Of a stretch of 64,000 bases of DNA, positions 43,345 to 51,554 are shown one piece after another; positions within the stretch are counted from its first letter, which is position 1; every line of letters starts with the position of its first letter. Source of the stretch: Ardenticatenaceae bacterium (GTDB lineage: Bacteria > Chloroflexota > Anaerolineae > Promineifilales > Promineifilaceae); contig JACKBN010000006.1 in the NCBI GenBank assembly GCA_020634565.1, forward strand, positions 248,001 to 312,000, written 5' to 3'. The notes beneath the pieces were generated by a model. It ran no database searches. It was given only the letters and a program-made list of their open reading frames with translations, and was not told the origin of the DNA. Both the position numbers and the translations under genes were made by a program.

Positions 43345-45963
43345 TTATGAGGAAATTTTGGCCTCAATGGTAGCAAGACTGTCGCGAGACCTGATGGTGG
43401 CTGGATCATCTGGCCCCAGCCGTTTTTCGTAGATGGCCAACGCCTGCCGCATGAGCCGGGCCGCTTCGGCAAAGTCCCCTTCGTAATACGCCAGCACCGC
43501 CAGATTGTTGAGGCTGAGGGCGGTATCGGGATGGTCGGGCCCCAGCGCTTTTTCGCAGATGGCCAGGGCGCGTTCGTAAAACGGCCGTGCGGCGGGTAGG
43601 TCGCCCATTGCTTTCAAGAGCGCGCCGAGATTGTTGAGGCTGGTGGCGGTATTGGGATGGTCGGGGCCCAGGGCTTTTTCCCAGATGGCCAGGGCGCGTT
43701 CGTAAAACGGCCGTGCCCCCGCCAGGTCGCCCATCGCTTGCAGCAGAGCGCCGAGATTGTTGAGGCTGCGGGCGGTGTCGGGATGGTCGGGGCCGAGCGC
43801 TTTTTCACGGATGGCCAGGGCGCGTTCGTAAAACGGCCGAGCAGCGGTCAGGTCACCCATCGCTTGCAGGAGATAGCCGAGGTTGTTGAGGCTTTGGGCG
43901 GTGTCGGGATGGTTAAGGCCGAGGGCTTTTTCTCTGATGGCGAGGGCGCGTTCGAAAAACGGCCGAGCGGCGGTCAGGTCGCCCATCGCTCTAAGGAGCA
44001 CGCCGAGATTGTTGAGGCTTGTGGCGGTATCGGGATGGTCGGGGCCGAGGGCTTTTTCGCGGATGGCCAGGGCGCGTTCGTAAAACGGCCGTGCGGCGGG
44101 CAGGTCGCCCATTGCTTTCAAGAGCGCGCCGAGATTGTTGAGGCTGGTGGCGGTATTGGGATGGTCGGGGCCGAGGGCTTTTTCCCAGACGGCCAGGGCG
44201 CGTTCGTAAAACGGCCGTGCGGCGGGCAGGTCGCCCATTGCTTTCAAGAGCGCGCCGAGATTGTTGAGGCTGGTGGCGGTATTGGGATGGTCGGGGCCGA
44301 GGGCTTTTTCTCTGACGGCCAGGGCGCGTTCGTAAAACGGCCGAGCGGCGGGCAGGTCGCCCATCGCTCTAAGGAGCACGCCGAGGTTGTTGAGGCTTTG
44401 GGCGGTGTCGGGATGGTTAGGGCCGAGGGCTTTTTCCCAGACGGCCAGGGCGCGTTCGTAAAACGGCCGTGCCCCCGCCAGGTCGCCCATCGCCTGCAGC
44501 AAGAAGCCGAGATTGTTGAGGCTGAGGGCGGTATCGGGATGGTCGGGCCCCAGCGCTTTTTCACGGATGGTCAGGGCGCGTTCGAGAAACGGCAAGGCGG
44601 CTGTGAAGCTGCCGCGCGAGTTGACATAAGCCCCCGCCTCGTTGTTCAAAAAGGCAGCGTTGCTGGATTCGCAGCCGTACTGTTCGGCCAGGTCGGTGGC
44701 GCTGGTCAGGTGGGGCAGCAGGTTGCCACACGTTTCCCAAGTGCGCATGTCGTGCTGGTCGTAGCGGTACACCTTGCGCAGCAAATCTACCGCCAGTTCC
44801 ACCCAGGCGCGGGCGCGTTCGTGGCCCATCCGGTCACGGGCCACCGTTTGCACCAGCCGGTGCAGCGTTATCGTGCCCTCTTCCGCCTGGTGCAGCAAGG
44901 AGTAGTCGCGCAGTGCCGTCAGCGCCAGCCGCAGCTGCCGTTCATCTTCCACTACCTCTTGTAAGGGCGCTTCGCGAAGCGCCCCTACCGCTGGCAACGT
45001 GGCCACCTGCTTAATCAAATCAAGCGGAATCCCGTCCGGGTCCAAAAAGCAGCACAAATTCAGCAACTCGGCCGCGCCTTTGCGCTTCCGGGCGTGCTCA
45101 AAGCCAATTTGCCACGTTGTGGCCACCGTCTTCGGGTAGTCGGTGGGCGCTTCTTCCTCCGCCCACAGGCTGTCCCGCGCCTCGCGGAACCAGGCCAGGT
45201 ATTCCGCCGCGGGCAGCTGCTGCACCTGCATAAACGCTGCCGCCTGCTCCATTGCCAGCGGCAGGTAGCCTAATTCTTTAGCCAGCACCGCCAGTTCCGG
45301 CGCGTCGGGCAGTTTACGCTCCTGCCAAAAAGCCGTGGCTTCCGCCTCCGTAAAGGTATCCAGCGCCAGCGTCTGCCCAAAAGCTTGCCAATGGGCGGCA
45401 GCGCGGCGGCTGGTAATGAGCAGATGGCCGCCGCCGGGCAGGTACGGGCGCAGGTCGCGCGGGGTGAGTTCATCCACATTGTCATACAGCAGCAGCCACC
45501 GCTTTTTGCTGCTGCCCAGTTCGCTCAGTACCAGGGTGCGGGTGGTTTCCGCATCCTGGCCACGCACGGGGAGCCCCAGCGCCTCGCCCAGCAGGCGGAA
45601 TTCGTTGTCCAGCGTAGGCACATCGCTGGCGCGCAGCAGCCACAGCATGTCGTACTGGTCCCGCCGGGTGTGGGCGTAGGCCAGGGCCAACTGCGTCTTG
45701 CCCACGCCGCCCAGTCCGGCAATGGCCTGCGTCACTACCAGTGGGTTGGCCGCGCTGGCAAAGTTGGCGGCAATCGCCTCTAATTGGTCCACGCGCCCCA
45801 CAAAGTGCGGGTTGGGCGGGGGCAGGTTGTACACTGCGTCCGGGCGGTAATCGGGCAAGTTGTAAATATTGGTTACGTTAGCCTGCGCGTTACGTCCAAT
45901 TGCAGTTGCCTGATTGTTGCTGAGGTCTCCAACATTGATTTCGTCTTTGGTTTCGTCGCTCAT
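43345..45963 (-). CDS. STAND NTPase (NB-ARC) with kinesin-light-chain-type TPR array
   Basis: An 872-residue cytoplasmic protein. A short N-terminus (residues 1-40, INVGDLSNNQATAIGRNAQANVTNIYN when joined) precedes the NB-ARC ATPase: P-loop GLGGVGKT at 83-90, Walker B LLLYDNVD at 157-164, LLITSR at 181-186, and GYLPLAMEQ (GxP motif) at 232-240. A winged-helix-like part follows. From about 480 to 860 there are ten 42-residue TPR units of the type FYERALAxxEKALGPDHPxTAxSLNNLGxLLxAMGDLxxAR. Such proteins are signal-sensing switches; several relatives are anti-phage sensors. No effector domain is recognised at the N-terminus, and no partner gene adjoins. Confidence 0.88.
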   Translation of the reverse strand: MSDETKDEINVGDLSNNQATAIGRNAQANVTNIYNLPDYRPDAVYNLPPPNPHFVGRVDQLEAIAANFASAANPLVVTQAIAGLGGVGKTQLALAYAHTRRDQYDMLWLLRASDVPTLDNEFRLLGEALGLPVRGQDAETTRTLVLSELGSSKKRWLLLYDNVDELTPRDLRPYLPGGGHLLITSRRAAAHWQAFGQTLALDTFTEAEATAFWQERKLPDAPELAVLAKELGYLPLAMEQAAAFMQVQQLPAAEYLAWFREARDSLWAEEEAPTDYPKTVATTWQIGFEHARKRKGAAELLNLCCFLDPDGIPLDLIKQVATLPAVGALREAPLQEVVEDERQLRLALTALRDYSLLHQAEEGTITLHRLVQTVARDRMGHERARAWVELAVDLLRKVYRYDQHDMRTWETCGNLLPHLTSATDLAEQYGCESSNAAFLNNEAGAYVNSRGSFTAALPFLERALTIREKALGPDHPDTALSLNNLGFLLQAMGDLAGARPFYERALAVWEKALGPNHPDTAQSLNNLGVLLRAMGDLPAARPFYERALAVREKALGPDHPNTATSLNNLGALLKAMGDLPAARPFYERALAVWEKALGPDHPNTATSLNNLGALLKAMGDLPAARPFYERALAIREKALGPDHPDTATSLNNLGVLLRAMGDLTAARPFFERALAIREKALGLNHPDTAQSLNNLGYLLQAMGDLTAARPFYERALAIREKALGPDHPDTARSLNNLGALLQAMGDLAGARPFYERALAIWEKALGPDHPNTATSLNNLGALLKAMGDLPAARPFYERALAICEKALGPDHPDTALSLNNLAVLAYYEGDFAEAARLMRQALAIYEKRLGPDDPATIRSRDSLATIEAKISS
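43475..44630 (-). repeat. Array of near-identical 126-bp TPR-coding repeats
   Basis: About ten units of 126 bp inside the STAND gene, eight of them nearly identical in DNA. Many contain AAAACGGCCG at the same place (for example 43579, 43705, 44083, 44209, 44461). Such uniformity suggests recent unit duplication or conversion. Confidence 0.85.
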
Positions 45964-46034
45964 GATTTTCCTGAAACTGGTTGTCTGGCTGAACTGGGCA
46001 CAGTATACCGGAAAATGGGGTTTGGTTGAAGGGG

Positions 46035-46115
46035 TTTTTGCCCTCCCCTCAATCCCCTCCCGAGGGGAGGGGAAGCCTGTTCCCTCTCCCTATGGGGGAG
46101 GGTTAGGGAGGGGGT
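46035..46115. repeat. Inverted repeat of the CCCTCCC / GGGAGGG type
   Basis: CCCTCCCCTCAATCCCCTCCC faces AGGGGAGGGG and GGGGGAGGGTTAGGGAGGGGG in the 155-base gap before the permease gene's end. A sibling lies at 48575-48649, on the other side of the phnC-phnE pair. Confidence 0.6.
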
Positions 46116-46118
46116 AGT

Positions 46119-47807
46119 TTAACGCGCGGTGCGGCGTACGGCCGTACTCAACATATCCACCACAAACGTGAGCAGCACCACGCACAGCAGCAGTGCCAGG
46201 ACGGCGCGGTAGTTGAAGGCGGCGAGCTGCTGGGTTAGTTCCCGGCCCAGGCCACCGGCCCCCACCAGCCCCACCACCACCGTCTCGCGGATGGCGTTTT
46301 CCCAGCGGTAGAGGCTGTACGCCAGGTAACGTGGCGTTACCGCCGGTACCGTGCCGTAGAGGAAGGCCGCGCCACGGTTGGCCCCCAGCGCTTTGATGGC
46401 CTGCAACGGCCGTTCATCCTGATTCTCCGTCACTTCTGCCATCAAGCGACCCAGGATACCCAAGTTGTACACCGCCAGCGCCAATGCCCCAGGCAGCATG
46501 CCGGGGAAAAAGATAAAGAGAAAAACCAGCGCCCAAATCGGGGCGGGGATGGCCCGCATGAGCAGCAGCAGGGTGCGGCTGACCCAGCGCAGGAGGGTAC
46601 TGAGCCAGGGCTGTGAACGCTCGGTGGTAAACGGCCGTGCTGCCAAAAAGGAAAGCAGTCCGCCACCACCCGCCGCCAGCGCCGCCGCCAAAATAGACAT
46701 CGCCAGCGTGGCCAGCGAGAGCTGCCACAGCTGCTGCCCAGCGGCGATGGTAAGCCGCAAGGGCCAGGCGCGGCTGACCACATCCGCCAGCAGCCGCTGG
46801 CTGCGCTCCGCCCATAGCAGGCTTACCGTCGGCTGCAAAAACCAGAAAGAGAGCGGGGTGAGGAGGAAAACGGCCGTAATCGACCATTTCAGCACCTTGT
46901 CAAACTGTGGCGGAGGCGGCAGCGCATCTCGCCCCAAAAAAGTGTTGCAGGCGACGTCCGTGCGGCCCAGCCGCTGGCGCACCTGCGCACTCCACGCATC
47001 CGCCAAGCCACTGAGCAGCATGAGCGCGTAAAACAGCGTCCACGTCTCGTTGTAGTTGAGTGTCTGCATGCTGAGCAAAATCTGGTAGCCCAGCCCGCCA
47101 GCCCCCACCACGCCCAAAATCGCGGCGGCGCGAATGGCGCATTCGAAGCGGTAAAAGGCGTAAGAGAGCAAATCGGCCAGGGCGATGGGCAGCAGGCCGT
47201 ACAGCAGCGCCTGCTGCGGCGAGGCGCCACTGTGCAGCAGCGCCAAAAAGGGGGCGCGGGGCGCTTCATCCAGCATTTCGGCAAACACTTTGGCGACGGT
47301 GGCGCCAAAGGGAATGCCGATGGCTAAAATCGCCACCAGCGGATCGAGGCCGAAGATGTTGAGAAAAAATAGCCCCCACAGCAGTTCGTGGATGCCGCGC
47401 GGGATGGCCAGGAAGCCGCGCACCAGCAGCCAGGGCACGCGCCGCCAGCGGGCCTGCTGCGGCCAGACCGATTCCCACCACACCTCAGACGCCAGCAGGC
47501 CAAAGCCCGATCCCAGCAGCAGGCTAAGAAACGTGCCCGTCACGGCGTAGGCCAGCGTCACCAGCGTTGCGTCCAGGGTGATGGCTAAAAAGTCGCGGGT
47601 GAGCGTGGGCTGGAATGCCGCCTGCCAGAAGGCAACCACCTGCGGCCAGCCGCCGCCGTTCACCAACTGCCGCCCATCAAACAGCCCTGCCTGCGCCAAA
47701 GACCAGAGCAAGGCTCCGATGAAGATTAGCAGCCAGCGGGTACGGCCGTTCCACCAAGACGGCCGTTGCGGCAGCGTGCGGGTGTGCGTCGGGGAAATGG
47801 CCATCAC
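46119..47807 (-). CDS. phnE: Phosphonate-type ABC permease, two PhnE units fused
   Basis: A 562-residue membrane protein made of two PhnE-like permeases in one chain. Each half carries its own coupling segment: residues about 210-245 (ALLYGLLPIALADLLSYAFYRFECAIRAAAILG) and about 490-525 (AAFLYGTVPAVTPRYLAYSLYRWENAIRETVVVG), each followed by VGAGGLG. With one ATPase it can form a full transporter without a second permease gene. The start overlaps the stop of the ATPase gene by 4 bases. It is the third gene of a binding-protein, ATPase, permease operon. Confidence 0.88.
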   Translation of the reverse strand: MMAISPTHTRTLPQRPSWWNGRTRWLLIFIGALLWSLAQAGLFDGRQLVNGGGWPQVVAFWQAAFQPTLTRDFLAITLDATLVTLAYAVTGTFLSLLLGSGFGLLASEVWWESVWPQQARWRRVPWLLVRGFLAIPRGIHELLWGLFFLNIFGLDPLVAILAIGIPFGATVAKVFAEMLDEAPRAPFLALLHSGASPQQALLYGLLPIALADLLSYAFYRFECAIRAAAILGVVGAGGLGYQILLSMQTLNYNETWTLFYALMLLSGLADAWSAQVRQRLGRTDVACNTFLGRDALPPPPQFDKVLKWSITAVFLLTPLSFWFLQPTVSLLWAERSQRLLADVVSRAWPLRLTIAAGQQLWQLSLATLAMSILAAALAAGGGGLLSFLAARPFTTERSQPWLSTLLRWVSRTLLLLMRAIPAPIWALVFLFIFFPGMLPGALALAVYNLGILGRLMAEVTENQDERPLQAIKALGANRGAAFLYGTVPAVTPRYLAYSLYRWENAIRETVVVGLVGAGGLGRELTQQLAAFNYRAVLALLLCVVLLTFVVDMLSTAVRRTAR

Positions 47808-48565
47808 GCCTCGATTTTGTACAGGGCTTGCACCTGCTCCGGGGTGACCTGGCTGGCGGGGGCGTCGAAGAGGATACGGCCGTCTCTCAAACCCACGATC
47901 CGCTCACAATGGCTGTAGGCAAACTCGATGGCGTGTACGCTGACGACCAGCGTTTTGCCCATCTCCTGCGCCAGTTGGCTGAGCAAATCCATGATTTCCC
48001 GAGCGCGTTCTGGGTCCAGGCTGGCAATCGGCTCGTCGGCCAGGATGACGTCTGGGTTTTGCACCAGCACCCGGGCTAGGGCTACACGCTGCTGCTGCCC
48101 GCCAGAAAGCTGGCCAGTGCGTTCGTACAGCTTTTCCGGGATGCCGACTTTGTGCAGGGCGTCATAAACGGTGGTCACGTCAGACGGCCGTAGCAGCGAA
48201 AGCAGCGCCCGCCCCAGCGACCAGCGCCCCAGCTGCCCCGCGTTGACGTTGTGAATCACTGCCAAATTATCCACCAGATGAAACTGCTGGTAGATGGTGC
48301 CGATGCGCTTTTGCACGGCGCGTAGCTGCCGCGTGCTGAGCTGCGCCACGTCCTGGCCGAGCAGCTGTACCTGGCCCGCATCGGCCTGCTGGGTGCCGTT
48401 GAGCAAGCTGAGGAGCGTGCTTTTACCCGCGCCGCTCGGCCCCACCAGCGCCACGCGCTCGCCGGGGGCAATTTGCAAGGTGACGTCATGCAGGGCAGCC
48501 AGGTTGCCAAACTGCTTGGTGACGTGGGTTAGGTTAAAAACGGCCGTGTTCATATGTAAATCCAT
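47804..48565 (-). CDS. phnC: Phosphonate/selenate-type ABC transporter ATPase
   Basis: A 253-residue ATPase from the ATG at 48565, with GTGAGGG just upstream; GTG 48574 and ATG 48553 are alternatives. Walker A GPSGAGKST, Q-loop TIYQQFHLV, signature LSGGQQQRVALAR, Walker B VILADEP and the H-loop VVSVHAIEFA (His) are in order. The NLAVIHNVNAGQLGRWSLGRALL segment is typical of PhnC. It energises the fused permease at 46119-47807. Substrate is phosphonate, phosphite or possibly selenate. Confidence 0.9.
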   Translation of the reverse strand: MDLHMNTAVFNLTHVTKQFGNLAALHDVTLQIAPGERVALVGPSGAGKSTLLSLLNGTQQADAGQVQLLGQDVAQLSTRQLRAVQKRIGTIYQQFHLVDNLAVIHNVNAGQLGRWSLGRALLSLLRPSDVTTVYDALHKVGIPEKLYERTGQLSGGQQQRVALARVLVQNPDVILADEPIASLDPERAREIMDLLSQLAQEMGKTLVVSVHAIEFAYSHCERIVGLRDGRILFDAPASQVTPEQVQALYKIEA

Positions 48566-48574
48566 TACCCTCAC

Positions 48575-48649
48575 CCCAGCCCTCCCCCTTGTAGGGAGAG
48601 GGAGCCAGTTCCCTCCCCCTGTCAGGGGGAGGGTTAGGGTGGGGGTTGA
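48575..48649. repeat. Inverted repeat of the CCCTCCC / GGGAGGG type (second copy)
   Basis: TACCCTCACCCCAGCCCTCC faces AGGGGGAGGGTTAGGGTGGG between the binding-protein and ATPase genes. In RNA it forms a long stem and may separate expression of the two. Confidence 0.65.
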
Positions 48650-49552
48650 TTAATTATCTACAATCTGACCAATTTCTCGGCCAACTGCTTCAATCTGGTC
48701 GTAATTGCTGTTTTGCGTGGCGATGAAGCCATCCGCCCCGAAGAAGCTCAGGATTTCTGCCTGATCGGGGTCGTTGGCGTCCAGGTTCAGGAAAGCATCG
48801 GTGACGCGCTGAGCAAAATCGTCGCCGTACCGCTCTGCCACATCGGGTCGAATGACCCAATGGTAATCGTGGTAGGGTGGCGTTTCCAAAATCACCATCA
48901 CTTTGTCCAGATCGACCTCGCCCGCCTCAACGCGTGAGTTCCACACTTGCGAATTGAGCACGCCAGCTTCAAAGGAACCTGCTTCTACCAATTCAATCGT
49001 CCTGTCGTGTGAACCAGAAAAGCCCGGTTCGCCCGCAAAATCGGCCAGCGTCACGCCCGCCTGGCTAAGGAAATATTGGGGCATCAAGCGGCCCGAAGTG
49101 GACGATTCGCTGCCGAAGGTGAAGGTGTGCCCGGCCAAAACGGAAAGTTCTGCCACGCTGTTCACCACTGGAATGCCGCTGGCGCTGTTGGCGATGAACA
49201 CGCTGGTGAACTGCTCGTCGATGGTGCGCTGGGCCAGGGCCTGCGCGCCCTCCACCTGCAAGCGAGCCTGCACGCCCGTCAGCCCACCAAACCAAACCAT
49301 ATCCAAATCCCCTACGCGGAAGGCGGTGACGGAGGCGGCATAATCGGTGACGGGGCGGTACTCGACGGGCACGCCCAACTGTTCGCTGAGGTAGTCAGCC
49401 AGCTTGCCGTATTCACGTTGCAGCAGTTCGGGGTCCTGGTCGGGGATGGCGCTAATGACGAAGGGTTCTGTTTCGGTTTCGGCTGTGTCGCCGCCGCAGG
49501 CAGCGAGCAAAAACAGGAGCAAGGCGCTCAAAAGTAGTAGGTATTTTTTCAT
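48650..49552 (-). CDS. phnD: Phosphonate/selenate-type ABC substrate-binding lipoprotein
   Basis: A 300-residue protein from the ATG at 49552 (MKKYLLLLSALLLF), with AAAGGAG 6 bases upstream. The signal ends at the lipobox LLAAC. The mature part shows VISAIPDQDPELLQREYGKLADYLSEQLG (over two segments), VPVEYRPVTDYAASVTAFRVGDLDMVWFGGLTGVQAR and FTSVFIANSASGIPV, the PhnD/phosphate-phosphonate binding-protein pattern. From memory the DYAA-VWFGG-TGVQAR words are closest to the putative selenate-binding subgroup, so phn naming is provisional. It heads the operon. Confidence 0.85.
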   Translation of the reverse strand: MKKYLLLLSALLLFLLAACGGDTAETETEPFVISAIPDQDPELLQREYGKLADYLSEQLGVPVEYRPVTDYAASVTAFRVGDLDMVWFGGLTGVQARLQVEGAQALAQRTIDEQFTSVFIANSASGIPVVNSVAELSVLAGHTFTFGSESSTSGRLMPQYFLSQAGVTLADFAGEPGFSGSHDRTIELVEAGSFEAGVLNSQVWNSRVEAGEVDLDKVMVILETPPYHDYHWVIRPDVAERYGDDFAQRVTDAFLNLDANDPDQAEILSFFGADGFIATQNSNYDQIEAVGREIGQIVDN

Positions 49553-50004
49553 GTTGTTCTCCTTTGTTTGCCACAGAGGACACAGAGGGATTTGAGATAT
49601 TTGGTTCTCTTTTATCTGTGGCTGGTAGATTAGGGTTGCCGTTAGCCAGACGGGGATATGAAGCTCTCCCACTGGAACGGCCGTATCCGCTAACCCGTTG
49701 GAGAGCAACCTACCCCACACACGGTGGAGTCGGGGACGGCACGTCAGAGTTTGTCACGCAGCACAAGTGCCGGCACGGTTAACGTCATTTCCCAAAAATG
49801 GGGCCAAAAATCGGTTGATTGGTGGGTTGGGGTGCCAGTTGTCTGCATCGGCAAAATTATGGCGGGTTTAGCTGGAATTGGCAACCGGCCTGCGCGAAGC
49901 GCCTGGCTAAGATGAGAAAATATTCGTTTTTGACAGATAAAAACAAGTTGCTAGAATTGACACAAAATAACTATTGATACAATATCTCATTATGGAGAGG
50001 CGGA
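49553..50004. other. 452-base divergent intergenic region, no gene
   Basis: GCCACAGAGGACACAGAGG (49571-49589) faces TATCTGTGGC (49615-49624), a CACAGAG-type hairpin like that at 41440. From 49625 to 49920 I see no ORF, RNA or repeat that I recognise apart from one ACGGCCGT. The last 80 bases are AT-rich and hold promoter candidates for the next gene. Confidence 0.5.
49930..49957 (+). promoter_or_regulatory. Candidate promoter of the zinc-type binding protein gene
   Basis: TTGACA (49930-49935) and TAGAAT (49952-49957) with a 16-base spacer. A second pair, TTGACA (49957-49962) with TACAAT (49978-49983), spacer 15, is also possible. The region is rich in A and T, as expected for a Zur/Fur-type control site, but no clear operator is seen. 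Confidence 0.5.
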
Positions 50005-51045
50005 ATGAAACGAATCAAAAACCATTGGTGGCAACTCTTTTTGGCAATGACGCTTGTTTTTCTGGCAGGATGCGCGACGGCGGAAGAAACGGCCGTACCT
50101 GCCACAGATGATCATGATCAGGAACATGAAGCAGAAGCGGATAAGCTCACGCTGCCGAAATTAACGGCCGTACAACTGGATGGGGCACCGCTCAAAGTGG
50201 TGGCTACCACCAGCATCATCGGTGATGTGGTGGCGCAAGTGGGTGGCGAGGTAATCGACCTGACGACTTTGATGGGGCCGGGCCAGGACCCCCACAGTTT
50301 TGAACCCAGTGCGCGGGAGTTAACGGCCGTTGCCGATGCCGACGTCATTTTTGTGAATGGTTGGGGCCTGGAAGAGACCCTGGTGCAAGATCTCGAAGAG
50401 ATTGCTGCCGATGTGCCGCTGGTATCCATTTCGGCCAATATCGAGCCGCTGGCTTTCGGCGAAGATGATCACGAAGCCGAAGCAGATGCACATGAACACG
50501 GCAGCATCGATCCGCACGTCTGGTTTAGCGTTGCCAATGTGCAGCAGTGGGTCGAGAACGTACAGATGGTCTTTAGCGAACTGGACCCGACCAACGCCAC
50601 TACTTACGAAAGCAACGCTGCCGCTTACTTGACGGAACTGGCCGATCTGGACGCGTATGCCAAAACTCAGCTGGCGCAAATCCCGGCAGAGAAGCGCTTT
50701 TTGGTGACCAACCATGAGTCGTTTGGCTATTTTGCCGAGGCGTATGACTTTACGGTTTTGGGCACTGTCATCCCTGGCCGCAGCACCCTGGCTGAGCCAT
50801 CCGCCAGCGACCTGACGGCGCTTGTTGCCACGATGGCGGAACACAATCTGTGCACCCTCTTTACGGAAGCGACGGTGAGTGATAGTTTGGCAAAAACGGC
50901 CGCTGGCGAGCTATCCAACTGTGATGAGGTCCAGGTGCTGCCGCTCTACACCGGCGCTATCGGCCCAACAGGCAGCGGCGCAGAGAGTTTTGTGGGGATG
51001 TTTCGGGCGAATGTGGATGCGATTGTGGCAGGGTTGAAAGGGTGA
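50005..51045 (+). CDS. Zinc/manganese-type metal-binding lipoprotein (ZnuA-like)
   Basis: A 346-residue protein. The signal WWQLFLAMTLVFLAGC ends in a lipobox with Cys23. A His/Asp-rich stretch DDHDQEH follows the anchor, and a second (EDDHEAEADAHEHG) lies in the variable loop, both characteristic of zinc-specific members. Metal ligands are expected in GPGQDPHSFEPS, SIDPHVWFS, TNHESFGYF and the C-terminal LYTGAIG region. It delivers metal to an ABC permease, but no permease or ATPase gene is in reach, so the partners are elsewhere. GGAGAGGCGG precedes the ATG. Confidence 0.88.
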   Translation: MKRIKNHWWQLFLAMTLVFLAGCATAEETAVPATDDHDQEHEAEADKLTLPKLTAVQLDGAPLKVVATTSIIGDVVAQVGGEVIDLTTLMGPGQDPHSFEPSARELTAVADADVIFVNGWGLEETLVQDLEEIAADVPLVSISANIEPLAFGEDDHEAEADAHEHGSIDPHVWFSVANVQQWVENVQMVFSELDPTNATTYESNAAAYLTELADLDAYAKTQLAQIPAEKRFLVTNHESFGYFAEAYDFTVLGTVIPGRSTLAEPSASDLTALVATMAEHNLCTLFTEATVSDSLAKTAAGELSNCDEVQVLPLYTGAIGPTGSGAESFVGMFRANVDAIVAGLKG

Positions 51046-51090
51046 ACGGGTGAAGAGGTGAAGGGGTGACAGGGTGAGCGGATAGTGTCA
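51046..51090 (+). repeat. GGGTGAA-type repeat, left flank of the four-helix gene
   Basis: About six units of (A/G)GGTGA(A/C) in a row just after the stop of the binding-protein gene. An inverted counterpart (CACCCTTT units) lies at 51523-51551, so the next gene is framed by inverted repeats. Confidence 0.65.
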
Positions 51091-51123
51091 TAATGGCGTT
51101 ACCAGTTTTTAGGAGGATTCATT

Positions 51124-51519
51124 TTGGCACAAAAAATTCAGACTCATAACGATCTTGAGGTGTATCAGCGGGCGTTTTCAGCTGCGATGACGATTTTCGA
51201 GTTGTCGAAGCAGTTTCCTAAAGAGGAAACGTATTCGCTGACCGATCAAATTCGGCGTTCATCCCGGTCCGTTTGCGCAAATTTGGCGGAAGCGTGGCGT
51301 AAGCGCCGATACGAAAAAGCGTTCATTAGCAAGCTGTCTGACGCAGAAAGTGAAGCGGCCGAAACCCAGGTCTGGCTTGAATTTGCCGTAAAATGCAATT
51401 ACCTGGACCGGGAAACGGCCGCTTCACTCTATCTCATTTATGACGGCATCCTGGCAACTATCGTTGGCATGATAAACCATCCTAGTGCCTGGGTACTCCC
51501 TGGCAAAACGGCAAAGTAA
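51124..51519 (+). CDS. Four-helix-bundle protein (S23/IVP family)
   Basis: A 131-residue protein read from TTG, chosen because TAGGAGG lies 8 bases upstream and the family starts here (LEVYQRAFSAAMTIFELSKQFPKEE). Further signatures are DQIRRSSRSVCANLAEAW, the KRRYEKAFISKLSDAESEAAETQ helix, and a C-terminal IVGMI. The family was first seen in intervening sequences of 23S rRNA genes of Leptospira, but most members stand alone and have no proven role. A pair of inverted repeats frames the gene. Confidence 0.9.
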   Translation: MAQKIQTHNDLEVYQRAFSAAMTIFELSKQFPKEETYSLTDQIRRSSRSVCANLAEAWRKRRYEKAFISKLSDAESEAAETQVWLEFAVKCNYLDRETAASLYLIYDGILATIVGMINHPSAWVLPGKTAK

Positions 51520-51522
51520 TCA

Positions 51523-51551
51523 TCACCCTTTCACCCTTTCACCCGCTCACC
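51523..51551 (-). repeat. CACCCTTT-type repeat, right flank of the four-helix gene
   Basis: TCACCCTTTCACCCTTTCAC units, the inverted counterpart of the left flank at 51046-51090. Could fold with it in RNA over the whole gene. Confidence 0.65.
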
Positions 51552-51554
51552 TTG

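Noticed and set aside
43475..44630. 126-bp direct repeats as a CRISPR or satellite array
   Set aside because: Units keep one reading frame and encode 42-residue TPR motifs inside an intact gene.
43657..44964. Long plus-strand ORF (435 residues) opposite the TPR array
   Set aside because: It mirrors the 126-bp repeats of the STAND gene; GC-rich repeats keep the antisense frame open, there is no ribosome site, and the protein has no recognisable fold.
49625..49920. Possible cobalamin-type riboswitch upstream of the zinc-type binding protein
   Set aside because: Isolated words such as CCACTGG occur, but no consistent set of conserved boxes in the right order could be found on either strand.
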